DNA of 64,000 nt, from positions 6,375 to 70,374 of the forward strand of contig JBEDEM010000003.1 of assembly GCA_041175665.1 (NCBI GenBank), in the 5' to 3' direction. This DNA comes from UBA3064 sp016868095. GTDB lineage: Bacteria; Pseudomonadota; Gammaproteobacteria; Burkholderiales; Burkholderiaceae_E. The notes under the pieces are model-generated. The model made no database searches. It was not told the origin of the DNA and saw nothing but the letters and a program-made list of their open reading frames with translations. A program made the translations under genes and the position numbers. Of the stretch, positions 8,066-15,518 are shown one piece after another. Position 1 is the stretch's first letter, and each line of letters begins with the position of its first letter.

Positions 8066-9379
8066 TCAACGGCCCGGCCCGTGACGAGAAGCATGGTGAA
8101 TCATCGCAGACTGCAGCCATGAACTGCCAGCGAGCCGAGACCAGGCCCACCGAGCCAAGCCGCCAACGTACTGGGGCAAAGGTTCACGAAAAGTCTGCTG
8201 CAAAGTCCTTGTGAGTATCGACATGGCAAGCACCGGCTCAGCGCGGCGACGAGCATAACGTTCTAAAACAGAACGAACACCAGGGTCGTGTCGCGCGGCG
8301 GGACTTGAAAGCACATCGAGTAATTCGATGATGTCACCGATTCCAAGATTGAGGCCCTGGCCAGCCATCGGATGCACCACATGTGCCGCATCAGCAAGCA
8401 AGACCAATCGATGGGAACAAGGAGGATCGCTTATGCGATCAAGCAATGGAAATGATGCGGGCCTACTTATGCAGTTCAGCAAGCGAGGAGCATCGCTTGA
8501 ACATGATTCGATATGAGATTGCACCTTATGGCAAAGCGCATCAGGATCAAGGACCATTAAGGATTGCGCCAGCGGCCTGGGCGCAGACCAAACCATACTC
8601 ATCGCTTCTCCAGGCAAAGGTAAAAGCGCAAGAATGCCTTGTTGACCAAACCATTGAAACGCCGTGTGGCGATGATGATGATCAATGGAAAAATTAGCGA
8701 CGACCGCTGCCGATTGGTAATCGATCTCGCGGCTCTTTATGCCAGCAAGTTGCCTCAACGCAGAACGGGCACCATCGCAGCCGATCAAAAGTTTGGCCCT
8801 TATTCGCTGCCCGCTTTCAAGCTGAATACGACGCCGTAGGCTGCGAGCATCGCCAGCATCTGCCTCCAGACTGACCAGGGCATCCTTGAATCGAAAGGCT
8901 TGCGTCATAGCAAGGGCTTGCTGCCCAGCTGCGATCAGCTCGGATTGCTCAAGGGTTAGTGCAAGTTGATCGACCGCCGCCTTATAGGCATCGAGTACGA
9001 TGGCTGACTTAGCCGACAATCCAGGCGCTTCGAGTTGCATGCGTTCGATTAGGCCAAGACGCGATTCATCGATGGCTGCAGCAAGACCCTGTTGTTGCAA
9101 CCAGCGCCAACTTGCGGGCGAAAGCGCAAAAATACGCGGATCAAAACCCGGCGCTTGGCGGGTTGAAACAGGGTCTGGCCCGATCAACGCGCAACGATAA
9201 CCAAGCCTGGCAAGGCCTTGGGCGGTCAGCAGACCTGCCACCGATGCACCGATAACCGCAACGTCGAGCTCAAGTTCAGCATCAGCGCCTGCCAAAGAGG
9301 GAGTCGACGCTTTAGCTGCCGAAAATGGCATGTCAGGAAGCGGCATTGCCGAAGAAGTTGGACTTGAGAAAGCTTGCAT
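8066..9379 (-). CDS. UbiH/UbiF/COQ6-family FAD-dependent monooxygenase
   Basis: A 437-residue flavoprotein hydroxylase. The N-terminal dinucleotide fold is VAVIGASVAGLLTAQGLARLG (about residues 44-64), a DG-type motif is LLIGCDGARSALRQ, and the second FAD motif is LLADAAHVVHPMAGQGLNLG near residue 335. This family hydroxylates the ubiquinone ring in aerobic coenzyme Q synthesis; which ring position (UbiH, UbiI or UbiF role) cannot be told from sequence. The first 35 residues are Ser/Ala/Pro-rich and precede the fold. It is upstream of dsbC on the same strand and divergent from the CoA-transferase pair. Confidence 0.88.
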   Translation of the reverse strand: MQAFSSPTSSAMPLPDMPFSAAKASTPSLAGADAELELDVAVIGASVAGLLTAQGLARLGYRCALIGPDPVSTRQAPGFDPRIFALSPASWRWLQQQGLAAAIDESRLGLIERMQLEAPGLSAKSAIVLDAYKAAVDQLALTLEQSELIAAGQQALAMTQAFRFKDALVSLEADAGDARSLRRRIQLESGQRIRAKLLIGCDGARSALRQLAGIKSREIDYQSAAVVANFSIDHHHRHTAFQWFGQQGILALLPLPGEAMSMVWSAPRPLAQSLMVLDPDALCHKVQSHIESCSSDAPRLLNCISRPASFPLLDRISDPPCSHRLVLLADAAHVVHPMAGQGLNLGIGDIIELLDVLSSPAARHDPGVRSVLERYARRRAEPVLAMSILTRTLQQTFREPLPQYVGGLARWAWSRLAGSSWLQSAMIHHASRHGPGR

Positions 9380-9483
9380 GAGCGCGGGATTCGATGGGAA
9401 ATTATAGAAGGACCGCTATGCTTGCAGACTTAAGCACCTTTAAGCATGAGGCCCTCTTTGAGGGTAGCCTGGAGAACTAGCGG

Positions 9484-10191
9484 ATGATCAACAAAATCCT
9501 CGCTTCTGTCGAAGAAGCCTTAGCCGATGTACACGACGGCGCAACTATTTTGATCGGTGGCTTTGGTAGCGCCGGACTACCCACTCATCTCACCGACGCG
9601 CTCATTGCAAAAGGCGCTCGAGATTTGACGGTTGTTAACAATAACGCAGGCAACGGCGAGCATGGGCTGGCCGCGCTCATGAAAGCCGGATGCGTGCGTA
9701 AGCTGATTTGCTCCTTCCCGCGCCAGGTCGATTCCTGGGTGTTCGACGACCTATGGCGTGCGGGGAAGATTGAACTAGAGCTCGTTCCACAAGGCAACCT
9801 AGCCGAGCGAATCAGGGCTGCCGGCGCAGGCATCGGCGCTTTTTTTACCGCTACCGGTTTTGGTACGGAGCTGGCCAAGGGTAAAGAGACCCGGCAAATC
9901 AATGGCCGTGATTATGTGTTGGAGTATCCGATTCACGCAGACTTCGCACTCGTGGCTGCCGAAACCGGCGATCGCTGGGGAAACCTCACCTATCGAAAAA
10001 CCGCGAGAAACTTTGGACCCATTATGTGCATGGCAGCCAAAACAGCCATTGCGCAGGTTCATCGGATCGTCGAACTCGGCGCGATCGACCCTGAGCAAGT
10101 GATCACCCCTGGTATTTTTGTCAAGCGGGTCGTTCAAGTGGAGCGAGTGCGCTATGACCCGACACCAGCAAAGCGTGGAGAAGAAAAGTAA
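9484..10191 (+). CDS. 3-oxoacid CoA-transferase subunit A (3-oxoadipate/acetoacetate type)
   Basis: The alpha subunit (235 residues) of a family I CoA-transferase. Signatures are DGATILIGGFGSAGLPTHL at the N-terminus, VNNNAGNGEHGLAALM, CSFPRQ and LVPQGNLAERIRAAGAGIGAF. It closely resembles PcaI-type subunits that move CoA from succinyl-CoA to 3-oxoadipate, but acetoacetate transferases (ScoA/AtoD) share these motifs and no aromatic-degradation genes flank it. A GGAG site lies 9 nt before the ATG, and a CCCTC-ttt-GAGGG hairpin lies about 20 bp before the start. Its stop overlaps the start of subunit B. Confidence 0.92.
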   Translation: MINKILASVEEALADVHDGATILIGGFGSAGLPTHLTDALIAKGARDLTVVNNNAGNGEHGLAALMKAGCVRKLICSFPRQVDSWVFDDLWRAGKIELELVPQGNLAERIRAAGAGIGAFFTATGFGTELAKGKETRQINGRDYVLEYPIHADFALVAAETGDRWGNLTYRKTARNFGPIMCMAAKTAIAQVHRIVELGAIDPEQVITPGIFVKRVVQVERVRYDPTPAKRGEEK

Positions 10192-10835
10192 TGAATCGTT
10201 ACAGTCGCGATCAGATGGCGCAGCGTGTTGCGCGTGATATTCCCGAAGGTGCTTATGTGAACCTCGGTATTGGGATGCCGACGCTGGTCGCAAACCATAT
10301 TCCGAAGGACAGAGAAATCGTTCTACAAAGTGAGAATGGACTCTTAGGTATGGGGCCAGCTCCCCAAGCAGGCGATGAGGACTACGACTTAATCAATGCC
10401 GGCAAGCAGCCTGTTACCTTAATGCCAGGGGCTTCGTTCTTTCACCATGCCGACTCATTTGCCATGATGCGCGGTGGTCATTTGGATATTTGTGTGCTCG
10501 GTGCCTTTCAAGTCGCTGTCAACGGTGACCTCGCAAACTGGCACACTGGCGAGGCAGATGCGATCCCCGCTGTTGGCGGCGCCATGGATCTAGCCAGTGG
10601 CGCAAAACAGGTCTTTGTGATGATGGAACATCTCACCAAGAAGGGGGAGAGCAAGATCGTTACACGTTGCAGCTACCCGCTCACCGGGTTAGCCTGTGTA
10701 TCGAGGGTGTACACCGACCTCGCGACCATCCACATCACGCCACAAGGCCTACTTGCAGATGATCTAGTCGAGGGCTTAAGTCTGGAGGCGCTTATAAAGC
10801 TCTCGGGAATAAGCATGCAGGCTAGGCTGTCTTAA
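10191..10835 (+). CDS. 3-oxoacid CoA-transferase subunit B
   Basis: The beta subunit (214 residues) carrying the catalytic glutamate in the SENGLLGMGP motif (about residue 48), preceded by YVNLGIGMPTLV, the usual N-terminal signature. HADSFAMMRGGHLD and GAMDLASGA are also typical. The ATG overlaps the subunit A stop by one base (TAATG), so the two are translationally coupled and should be made in equal amounts. With subunit A it would exchange CoA between succinyl-CoA and a 3-oxoacid. The HMG-CoA-lyase-like enzyme encoded at 21.4 kb could produce acetoacetate as a substrate, but that link is inference. Confidence 0.93.
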   Translation: MNRYSRDQMAQRVARDIPEGAYVNLGIGMPTLVANHIPKDREIVLQSENGLLGMGPAPQAGDEDYDLINAGKQPVTLMPGASFFHHADSFAMMRGGHLDICVLGAFQVAVNGDLANWHTGEADAIPAVGGAMDLASGAKQVFVMMEHLTKKGESKIVTRCSYPLTGLACVSRVYTDLATIHITPQGLLADDLVEGLSLEALIKLSGISMQARLS

Positions 10836-10884
10836 AGAAGCGCCGATGCTCTAAACCCGAAGGCCATCCTAACCGTAAGTCCTT

Positions 10885-10907
10885 GTAAGGCCGCAGGAGG
10901 GCCTTAC
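10885..10907 (+). promoter_or_regulatory. Hairpin enclosing a ribosome binding site
   Basis: A perfect 8-bp inverted repeat (GTAAGGCC / GGCCTTAC) flanks the 7-nt loop GCAGGAG. The AGGAGG ribosome binding site of the downstream 59-codon ORF lies in the loop and 3' arm. There is no T-run, so it looks less like a terminator of the upstream CoA-transferase pair than a structure limiting translation of the next ORF, though a Rho-dependent terminator role cannot be excluded. Confidence 0.55.
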
Positions 10908-10909
10908 TC

Positions 10910-11089
10910 GTGGACAACGCCTTAGCGCTGGCATTTCGCATTCAAACCGCAGTCGGAGCACTTCACGCCGCACCGTCGGTGCAAGCTCGGCCGAGACCAC
11001 AGTTCATACCAAAAAAATCTTCCGCGCCGGTGAAGCCTGGCGAGTTTGCCGCCACACTTGAACAAATTAGGCAAACGCGCAGCAGTTAG
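10910..11089 (+). CDS. Small hypothetical protein (59 aa, GTG start)
   Basis: An ORF of 59 residues starting VDNALALAFRIQTAVGAL. It has a very strong AGGAGGG ribosome binding site 8 nt before the GTG. The N-terminal 20 residues could form an amphipathic helix; the middle is Pro/Arg/Lys-rich and the end is EFAATLEQIRQTRSS. I do not recognise it. It is 74 nt downstream of the CoA-transferase subunit B stop and 103 nt before the next small gene. The antisense ORF over the same DNA has no comparable start signal. Confidence 0.42.
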   Translation: MDNALALAFRIQTAVGALHAAPSVQARPRPQFIPKKSSAPVKPGEFAATLEQIRQTRSS

Positions 11090-11192
11090 CGATTCACGCT
11101 TAGTCGAGGCCAAGATCCTGGACAAAAGCCTCATCCAAATTTTCATGCTTTAGGCCCGCCGAGACAGTCAGGATTTCGCTATCATTCAGTCT

Positions 11193-11483
11193 ATGAATGC
11201 TGCCCCTGGAAACAAAAAAGCGATTTATTGGGAGCGCGTCCGCTATGACGGTTCCGCTCAGTCATCGATGTATGTTGTCGTCAACCAAGGACGGCTCATC
11301 ATGGCGACAACATCACTTAACCTGGCACGCCAAACCTTTGCAAAAGTTCGACAAGGGCTAGACATCCAGGGATTAGTTGGCGAACACGTCGAATCCCAGG
11401 CGACTGCCGCAGCAGCCAATCCCCCGAGCGCCGATGGTAAAGCGCCAGATCAGGAACTAACCAGCGAACAAAGCGCAGCTTAA
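11193..11483 (+). CDS. Hypothetical protein (96 aa)
   Basis: An ORF of 96 residues. The first 65 look folded (KKAIYWERVRYDGS, then SSMYVVVNQGRLIMATTSLNLARQTFAKVRQGL), while the last 30 are Ala/Ser/Pro/Glu-rich and probably disordered. No signal peptide or membrane segment is seen, and I recognise no family. It is followed convergently by another small ORF only 21 bp away. Confidence 0.5.
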   Translation: MNAAPGNKKAIYWERVRYDGSAQSSMYVVVNQGRLIMATTSLNLARQTFAKVRQGLDIQGLVGEHVESQATAAAANPPSADGKAPDQELTSEQSAA

Positions 11484-11504
11484 ATCTGGTTTGCGCCCAA
11501 GACC

Positions 11505-11738
11505 CTAAGCCGGCGCGCTTGGGCGTTTGTAAGTATTAGCGAATTCTTGGGCCGAAGGGATCGACTCAGACACTCTTGTGATGTTGATAATGACAGCCGG
11601 CTCTGCGCTGGGCAATTTCGCAGACATTGCGATCGATAGCTGGCCGATGCGATGCCCGTCAACACTGAATTGGCGGTTATCCGGCAATTTAAGCTGAGCA
11701 GGTGCTAGCGCAGCGGCGTAGTGTGCAAGACCATCCAT
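11505..11738 (-). CDS. Hypothetical protein (77 aa)
   Basis: An ORF of 77 residues starting MDGLAHYAAALAPAQLKLPD. Its composition resembles a real soluble protein and it lacks the Arg/Ser/Cys excess of shadow frames. No motif, membrane segment or signal peptide is visible, and no good ribosome binding site precedes the ATG at 11738. It is convergent with the gene ending at 11483. The stretch 11739-11876 upstream holds no gene I can support. Confidence 0.4.
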   Translation of the reverse strand: MDGLAHYAAALAPAQLKLPDNRQFSVDGHRIGQLSIAMSAKLPSAEPAVIINITRVSESIPSAQEFANTYKRPSAPA

Positions 11739-11880
11739 GATGTCATCGATTCTCTACAAACAAGGAAGATTCTGTTGAGCGACTTAGGCGAAGTTCCTGA
11801 GCGCAATTCTCGTCTAAGTTACTCGGGAAAACGGCTATTCCTGCATAGATGTTTACGCCACCCGCGCACCTTTGGTCCAC

Positions 11881-12204
11881 TTATGCGACCTCGGGAAACC
11901 GATGCAGCAGACGTTCGATAACTTGTTCCACAATGCGATCCTGATCCCTCGCAGGGTTGAAATTGTTTCGCTGCTCAAAATATCCAATAGCTCCTAGCCA
12001 GTAGAATTCAATGATCGGATAGATCAAGTCGAAATCTGGGTCGCGATTCCAAGCCATAAGAACAGCAGCATGGGCACGCCCCCGTTGGCTAGGCTGCCTG
12101 GCAAGCTTCACTAAAAACCGAAGGACTTGGGCCTGCGCATCGCTTATCGGCGGATCGGATAGACGATCAAGATGCAAAAAGCTCGATTGTTGAGGCTTTT
12201 CCAT
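11881..12204 (-). CDS. Hypothetical protein (107 aa)
   Basis: A soluble, helical-looking protein with AQAQVLRFLVKLARQPSQRGRAHAAVLMAWNRDPDFDLIYPIIEFYW as its core. The pattern (an 'L-x-K-L-A' helix, then RAHAAVLMAW, then Asp-Phe-Asp-Leu) recalls uncharacterised proteins that pack a helical bundle against a W-rich turn, but I cannot name a family with confidence. ATG at 12204 is used; a TTG 27 nt upstream is possible. It is divergent from the small membrane protein at 12296. Confidence 0.5.
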   Translation of the reverse strand: MEKPQQSSFLHLDRLSDPPISDAQAQVLRFLVKLARQPSQRGRAHAAVLMAWNRDPDFDLIYPIIEFYWLGAIGYFEQRNNFNPARDQDRIVEQVIERLLHRFPEVA

Positions 12205-12295
12205 AAAAAAAGGGGTCGACTTTGGCAGCAAGAAACGGCAGCATAAACGCTCGACACTCGTTACATCGTGAAAACTTAGTTGTCAGGGAGTTGAT

Positions 12296-12508
12296 ATGCT
12301 GATTGCAGCGACCGCCGTGGCCTTTGCGCTCATTATTGCCGCGGTCTTATGGCGCACAGGCGCTACAGAAATTCCTAAGGAGATGCGGACATCATTCTCG
12401 CCACAGGACCTCGAAGTTCTGCAGGAAGATCTAAATTTTAGAAAGCTGGTTGGGCAGATTGTTGTGATCAGCATCGCTTTTTTACTCATCTTTTGGTTAA
12501 TTTGGTGA
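12296..12508 (+). CDS. Small two-helix membrane protein (70 aa)
   Basis: The 70-residue product has a hydrophobic helix at residues 2-19 (LIAATAVAFALIIAAVLW), a charged middle of about 30 residues (IPKEMRTSFSPQDLEVLQEDLNFRK) and a second helix at residues 51-70 ending in FWLIW. Both termini would lie on the same side of the inner membrane. An AGGGAG ribosome binding site precedes the ATG. The next gene starts about 28 nt downstream, so the two may be cotranscribed. Function unknown. Confidence 0.6.
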   Translation: MLIAATAVAFALIIAAVLWRTGATEIPKEMRTSFSPQDLEVLQEDLNFRKLVGQIVVISIAFLLIFWLIW

Positions 12509-12535
12509 ACTTGAAACACTTTGAGGTTGGGTGAT

Positions 12536-13252
12536 TTGTCTCGAGCTTTCCACTTACACGACTTTGACGAAGGTTTCGCGAGCGCATTCCAAATGCTCTC
12601 GAAGCTCCCAGGCATAAAGAGGGGCCGGTATAGTTATATTTGTCACTTCGATGCTGGGCATGGCTTGTGGCTTGCTGCCGCACAAAATTTAGGCGTTCAG
12701 CGTTTACTTGGCATTTCTAACCCCGGCGGGGATGAGCGCCCGCCTTGTGTTGACGCGAATTTGCTCAAGCAAATCGACTTGCGACAAGTTAAGGTAAGCC
12801 TTCCACAGTCAGCCGATCTGGTGATTTGTATCGACTTTGCCCAAAAACTCTCTGCAGAACGCGCCAAGGACTTCGTTACTGATCTATGTCATTGCGCGCC
12901 ACAGGTCTTGTTTTGTGCGCCCATGCCCCATGCTTCGTCAAACGATGATGAAAATCTTCAGTGGCCGTCTTACTGGGCTACACACTTCGCGGCCAATGGC
13001 TATTACCCCGATCTGGCCTATCGATTTCGGATTTGGCCAGATCGGCTAATAACCCCGCTCCTAAGACAGAACAGTCTCCTTTATGTCAAACGCTCAGCCC
13101 GGTACAAGCCGAGTTGTCCGCCAGAGGCCTTGGATGTGGTTCATCCAGCACACTACCAAGCACTGACCCAAAGGCAGGCATGGTTTGCCCGTCAACTCAC
13201 GCGCTCAACGCTTAAACGATTATTTGGCGAATCGATCGGCCCTCAAGCCTGA
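12536..13252 (+). CDS. Class I SAM-dependent methyltransferase-like protein
   Basis: A protein of about 238 residues with a Rossmann-like start: YICHFDAGHGLWLAAAQNLGVQRLLGIS resembles the SAM-binding motif I and following acidic loop, and LVICIDFAQKLS then CAPQVLFCAPMP resemble strands beta4 and beta5. A middle segment (WPSYWATHFAANGYYPD) is common in small-molecule and glycan methyltransferases. The usual GxGxG is degenerate (DAGHG), so activity is not assured. The TTG at 12536 is chosen because GAGG lies 9 nt upstream; the frame is open to a TTG at 12521. tRNA-Phe follows 34 bp downstream. Confidence 0.6.
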   Translation: MSRAFHLHDFDEGFASAFQMLSKLPGIKRGRYSYICHFDAGHGLWLAAAQNLGVQRLLGISNPGGDERPPCVDANLLKQIDLRQVKVSLPQSADLVICIDFAQKLSAERAKDFVTDLCHCAPQVLFCAPMPHASSNDDENLQWPSYWATHFAANGYYPDLAYRFRIWPDRLITPLLRQNSLLYVKRSARYKPSCPPEALDVVHPAHYQALTQRQAWFARQLTRSTLKRLFGESIGPQA

Positions 13253-13267
13253 TTGATTGTCATTTGC

Positions 13268-13273
13268 TATACT
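13268..13273 (+). promoter_or_regulatory. Probable -10 element of tRNA-Phe
   Basis: TATACT lies 14 nt before the mature tRNA 5' end, the expected distance for a sigma70 -10 box of a tRNA gene. No good -35 hexamer is visible at the matching distance. Confidence 0.45.
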
Positions 13274-13286
13274 CGATGATTCGGTC

Positions 13287-13362
<76 letters not shown>

Positions 13363-13661
13363 TTCCGGTGCTCCGATCAGTACGCATGGCAACACTTTAG
13401 GCGGTATGCAGACGCTTGTGTCCACCAGGACATGATGGGTGTAAAAAGCCAAGCGCTGACCTGTCTCATCCACTGAACCTGCGTTCTAAGTGCTGAGAGC
13501 GCGCCATCCCAGATCGACTACTTACTAGTCCACCTTGTTCTAAATCCTCAGCTTAATCAGGCTAGGCCATACAACAGAGCAGGCTGCTGGTTTTGGGCCA
13601 GGACAAGCAATTTCCGATAACATCCTAAAATCAATAAATTTCTTTTGTTTGGAACGATTCA

Positions 13662-14255
13662 TTGTTGTCGAAGCTTGTACTGAAGGTTTTCATGCTTGCA
13701 TTGTCGCTGTTGCTCTGGCTTTTGAGCTGGCACGCGAATGCCTGGGCATTTTCCTTCGCAGAGGTCGACCCTGGCGTCAGTTTGCTGTTCTTGCCCCATG
13801 GCATGCGCGTATTGCTTAGCCTTTTATTTGGCTTCTGGGGAGCAAGCGGTATCGCAATGGCAAGCTTCTTGTTTCACCGAAATCTGTGGAGCGATGACCC
13901 ATGGGCGAGCATGATCACGCCGCTTATTTCTGGCTATTGCGCTTGGTTTGCGATGAAAATAAGCCTCGGTCTTGGTAACCACTCCGGTGATCGGCGACTT
14001 GAAAAGCTCGACAGCCGCAGCCTGATTGGGCTTATTTGCTTGTCGGCGTTGATTAACTCGCTCGGACACGTGCTTATTTTGTCGACGCTTGGGACGCAAG
14101 CTGCAGAAGCACATGGCCATGTTAACTTGAGCAGTACCTTCGCTGCGATGTTTACGGGCGACTTGCTCGGTGCGCTCATCATGCTTTACGCACTGAGAAT
14201 GATCATCATGGTTTTTGGTTCGAAGACAAAGCGAGGCCCCAGTGATGGACCCTAA
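13662..14255 (+). CDS. Integral membrane protein, first of a paralogous pair
   Basis: A 197-residue protein with about five hydrophobic segments. It shares motifs with the next gene: LLFLPHGMRVLLSLLFGFWGASGIAM, then LDSRSLIGLI..ALINSLGHV, then FAAMFTGDLLGALI. The P-H-G/S-(M/L)-R and T-G-D-(L/V)-L-G motifs recall the membrane parts of sensors such as MASE1, where a conserved GD-x-x-G occurs, but no output domain is attached. The start is uncertain: TTG at 13662 follows a weak GGAA, and an in-frame ATG lies at 13692. It overlaps the second gene by 11 nt. Function unknown. Confidence 0.6.
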   Translation: MLSKLVLKVFMLALSLLLWLLSWHANAWAFSFAEVDPGVSLLFLPHGMRVLLSLLFGFWGASGIAMASFLFHRNLWSDDPWASMITPLISGYCAWFAMKISLGLGNHSGDRRLEKLDSRSLIGLICLSALINSLGHVLILSTLGTQAAEAHGHVNLSSTFAAMFTGDLLGALIMLYALRMIIMVFGSKTKRGPSDGP

Positions 14256-14916
14256 GCTGACAGATCTAGAAAACACGACAAATAGATCAGGGATACTTCA
14301 GGCTTCAGCCAGGTCCGGACTTTGCTTTGCCATCTGGATGACTGCTTCCATTGCGCATGAATGGTTCTTGGGGTTTTTGCATTATCGAGACGGTGTCGAC
14401 CTGCTCTATCTACCGCACAGCCTGCGCATCGCGCTGGTGCTCGCCTTCGGACTAAGCGGTGCACTGGGCATGTGTTTAGCAACTGCAACACTGATTCTGC
14501 TTGCGATGGCCCCCGATTTCACTAGCCCAGACGCTAACTTACTTAGCCTCATGGTGACTGCAGCCCAAGTTTTCATCGACAAGCCCTCAACTTTCGCAAG
14601 CCTCATCCTCCAAGCACTCGCTTCAGGATGTTGTGGTTGGTTGGCACTGCGAATACTCGTGCCAGGCAGGCAAGCTACTTATGCGGGCATGCTGATGAAC
14701 TTAGACTTGAGAACCATCCTATCGGTTGTGACAATCGCCTCTGTCATTAATTCGGGTGTACACGTCGGGGCATGGTTGTTACTCGATGCTGATCTCGGCG
14801 ACGCGAGCGCCCGTTTTTCGGTCATGTTAACGGGCGATGTGCTCGGTGGCGTGATGGGCTTGGTACTAATCACCCTTAGCACTAGGTTATTTGCGCGGGA
14901 AGGCAAAATGACTTAG
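14245..14916 (+). CDS. Integral membrane protein, second of a paralogous pair
   Basis: A 223-residue multi-span membrane protein. It matches its neighbour in order: VDLLYLPHSLRIALVLAFGLSGALGM, LDLRTILSVVTIASVINSGVHVG and FSVMLTGDVLGGVMGLVLI. The ATG at 14245 has GAGG 8 nt upstream and overlaps the first gene by 11 nt, indicating translational coupling. The pairing suggests a heterodimer or a diverged tandem duplication. Its stop is 29 nt before a MarR-like gene, so the three probably form one transcript. No substrate or signal can be named. Confidence 0.65.
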   Translation: MDPKLTDLENTTNRSGILQASARSGLCFAIWMTASIAHEWFLGFLHYRDGVDLLYLPHSLRIALVLAFGLSGALGMCLATATLILLAMAPDFTSPDANLLSLMVTAAQVFIDKPSTFASLILQALASGCCGWLALRILVPGRQATYAGMLMNLDLRTILSVVTIASVINSGVHVGAWLLLDADLGDASARFSVMLTGDVLGGVMGLVLITLSTRLFAREGKMT

Positions 14917-14945
14917 CCTTCGCAAACTTAATGAAAGAGGTCGGT

Positions 14946-15314
14946 ATGAGCAAAGCAGCCCGCAACGAATTGATCGATTTATTTTTCCGCTTCCAACAAA
15001 TTGTTCAAAGCCTTAAAACGCTTCCGAGCCTGCAAGACCTTACCCCAGAACATGAGGCGCTTTTGAATTTGGTTGGCGCTTACTGGCACGCAGGCGATAC
15101 CTTATCAGTTCGACAGGCTATGCGCAGTGAGCACCTCGGATCGCCGGCCACTATTCACAAGCGTCTGCAGTACTTGCGCAGCCTCGGTTTAATCGACCTT
15201 CAGACTTCCGAGCAAGACAGCCGCAAACGCATGATTGTCCCAACCGCTGAGGCTATCAGCTTCTTTTCGGGTCAAGCCAAGGCCATCAAATCGGTCGCCA
15301 AACAAACAGCCTAG
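14946..15314 (+). CDS. MarR-like winged-helix regulator
   Basis: A 122-residue DNA-binding protein. The winged helix is LSVRQAMRSEHLGSPATIHKRLQYLRSLGLIDLQTSEQDSRKRMIVPT: recognition helix around PATIHKRLQYL and the wing Ser-Glu-Gln-Asp-Ser-Arg-Lys typical of MarR. The N-terminal helix is a likely dimerisation element. The ATG at 14946 is preferred to one at 14931 because AGAGG lies just upstream. It is the third gene behind the paralogous membrane proteins and may regulate them or sense the same ligand. Confidence 0.75.
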   Translation: MSKAARNELIDLFFRFQQIVQSLKTLPSLQDLTPEHEALLNLVGAYWHAGDTLSVRQAMRSEHLGSPATIHKRLQYLRSLGLIDLQTSEQDSRKRMIVPTAEAISFFSGQAKAIKSVAKQTA

Positions 15315-15320
15315 GCACGA

Positions 15321-15342
15321 ACGCTCTAAACGAGCGTCTTTT
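15321..15342 (+). terminator. Probable intrinsic terminator after the MarR-like gene
   Basis: A perfect 6-bp stem ACGCTC/GAGCGT with a 5-nt loop TAAAC is followed by CTTTTG. It begins 6 nt past the MarR-like stop codon. The stem is short and the T-run brief, so termination may be partial. Confidence 0.45.
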
Positions 15343-15348
15343 GTGGTC

Positions 15349-15483
15349 ATGTTTAAACGAGCGCTGGCTTTTACACTTGCGCTCGTTTTACTTTGGATGC
15401 TTGTCGATCAGTTTCTCTGCGACCGCTGGATGTACCACGACTACGCAACCGGCTCGGATAAAAGACTGATTTGCCCCTGGTAA
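15349..15483 (+). CDS. Small membrane-anchored protein (44 aa)
   Basis: A 44-residue ORF with a signal-anchor-like N-terminus (MFKRALAFTLALVLLWMLVDQF) and a polar tail (CDRWMYHDYATGSDKRLICPW) containing two Cys, which would be periplasmic. The stop lies just before a convergent phosphatase gene. No clear ribosome binding site is seen. It may be part of the preceding membrane-protein group. Not recognised. Confidence 0.42.
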   Translation: MFKRALAFTLALVLLWMLVDQFLCDRWMYHDYATGSDKRLICPW

Positions 15484-15518
15484 CACCAAAGCCAGCTTTC
15501 ACACTCCAAACCTATACC

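Noticed and set aside
9799..10293. Minus-strand ORF of 164 codons inside the CoA-transferase genes
   Set aside because: Shadow of two well-supported genes on the opposite strand, with no family-like features.
10922..11146. Minus-strand 74-codon ORF in the gap after the CoA-transferase genes
   Set aside because: It overlaps the plus-strand ORF that has the much stronger ribosome binding site, and its Arg/Leu/Cys-rich composition looks like a shadow.
13363..13661. Gap after tRNA-Phe examined for integrase att site or small genes
   Set aside because: No copy of the tRNA 3' end, integrase remnant or convincing ORF was seen.
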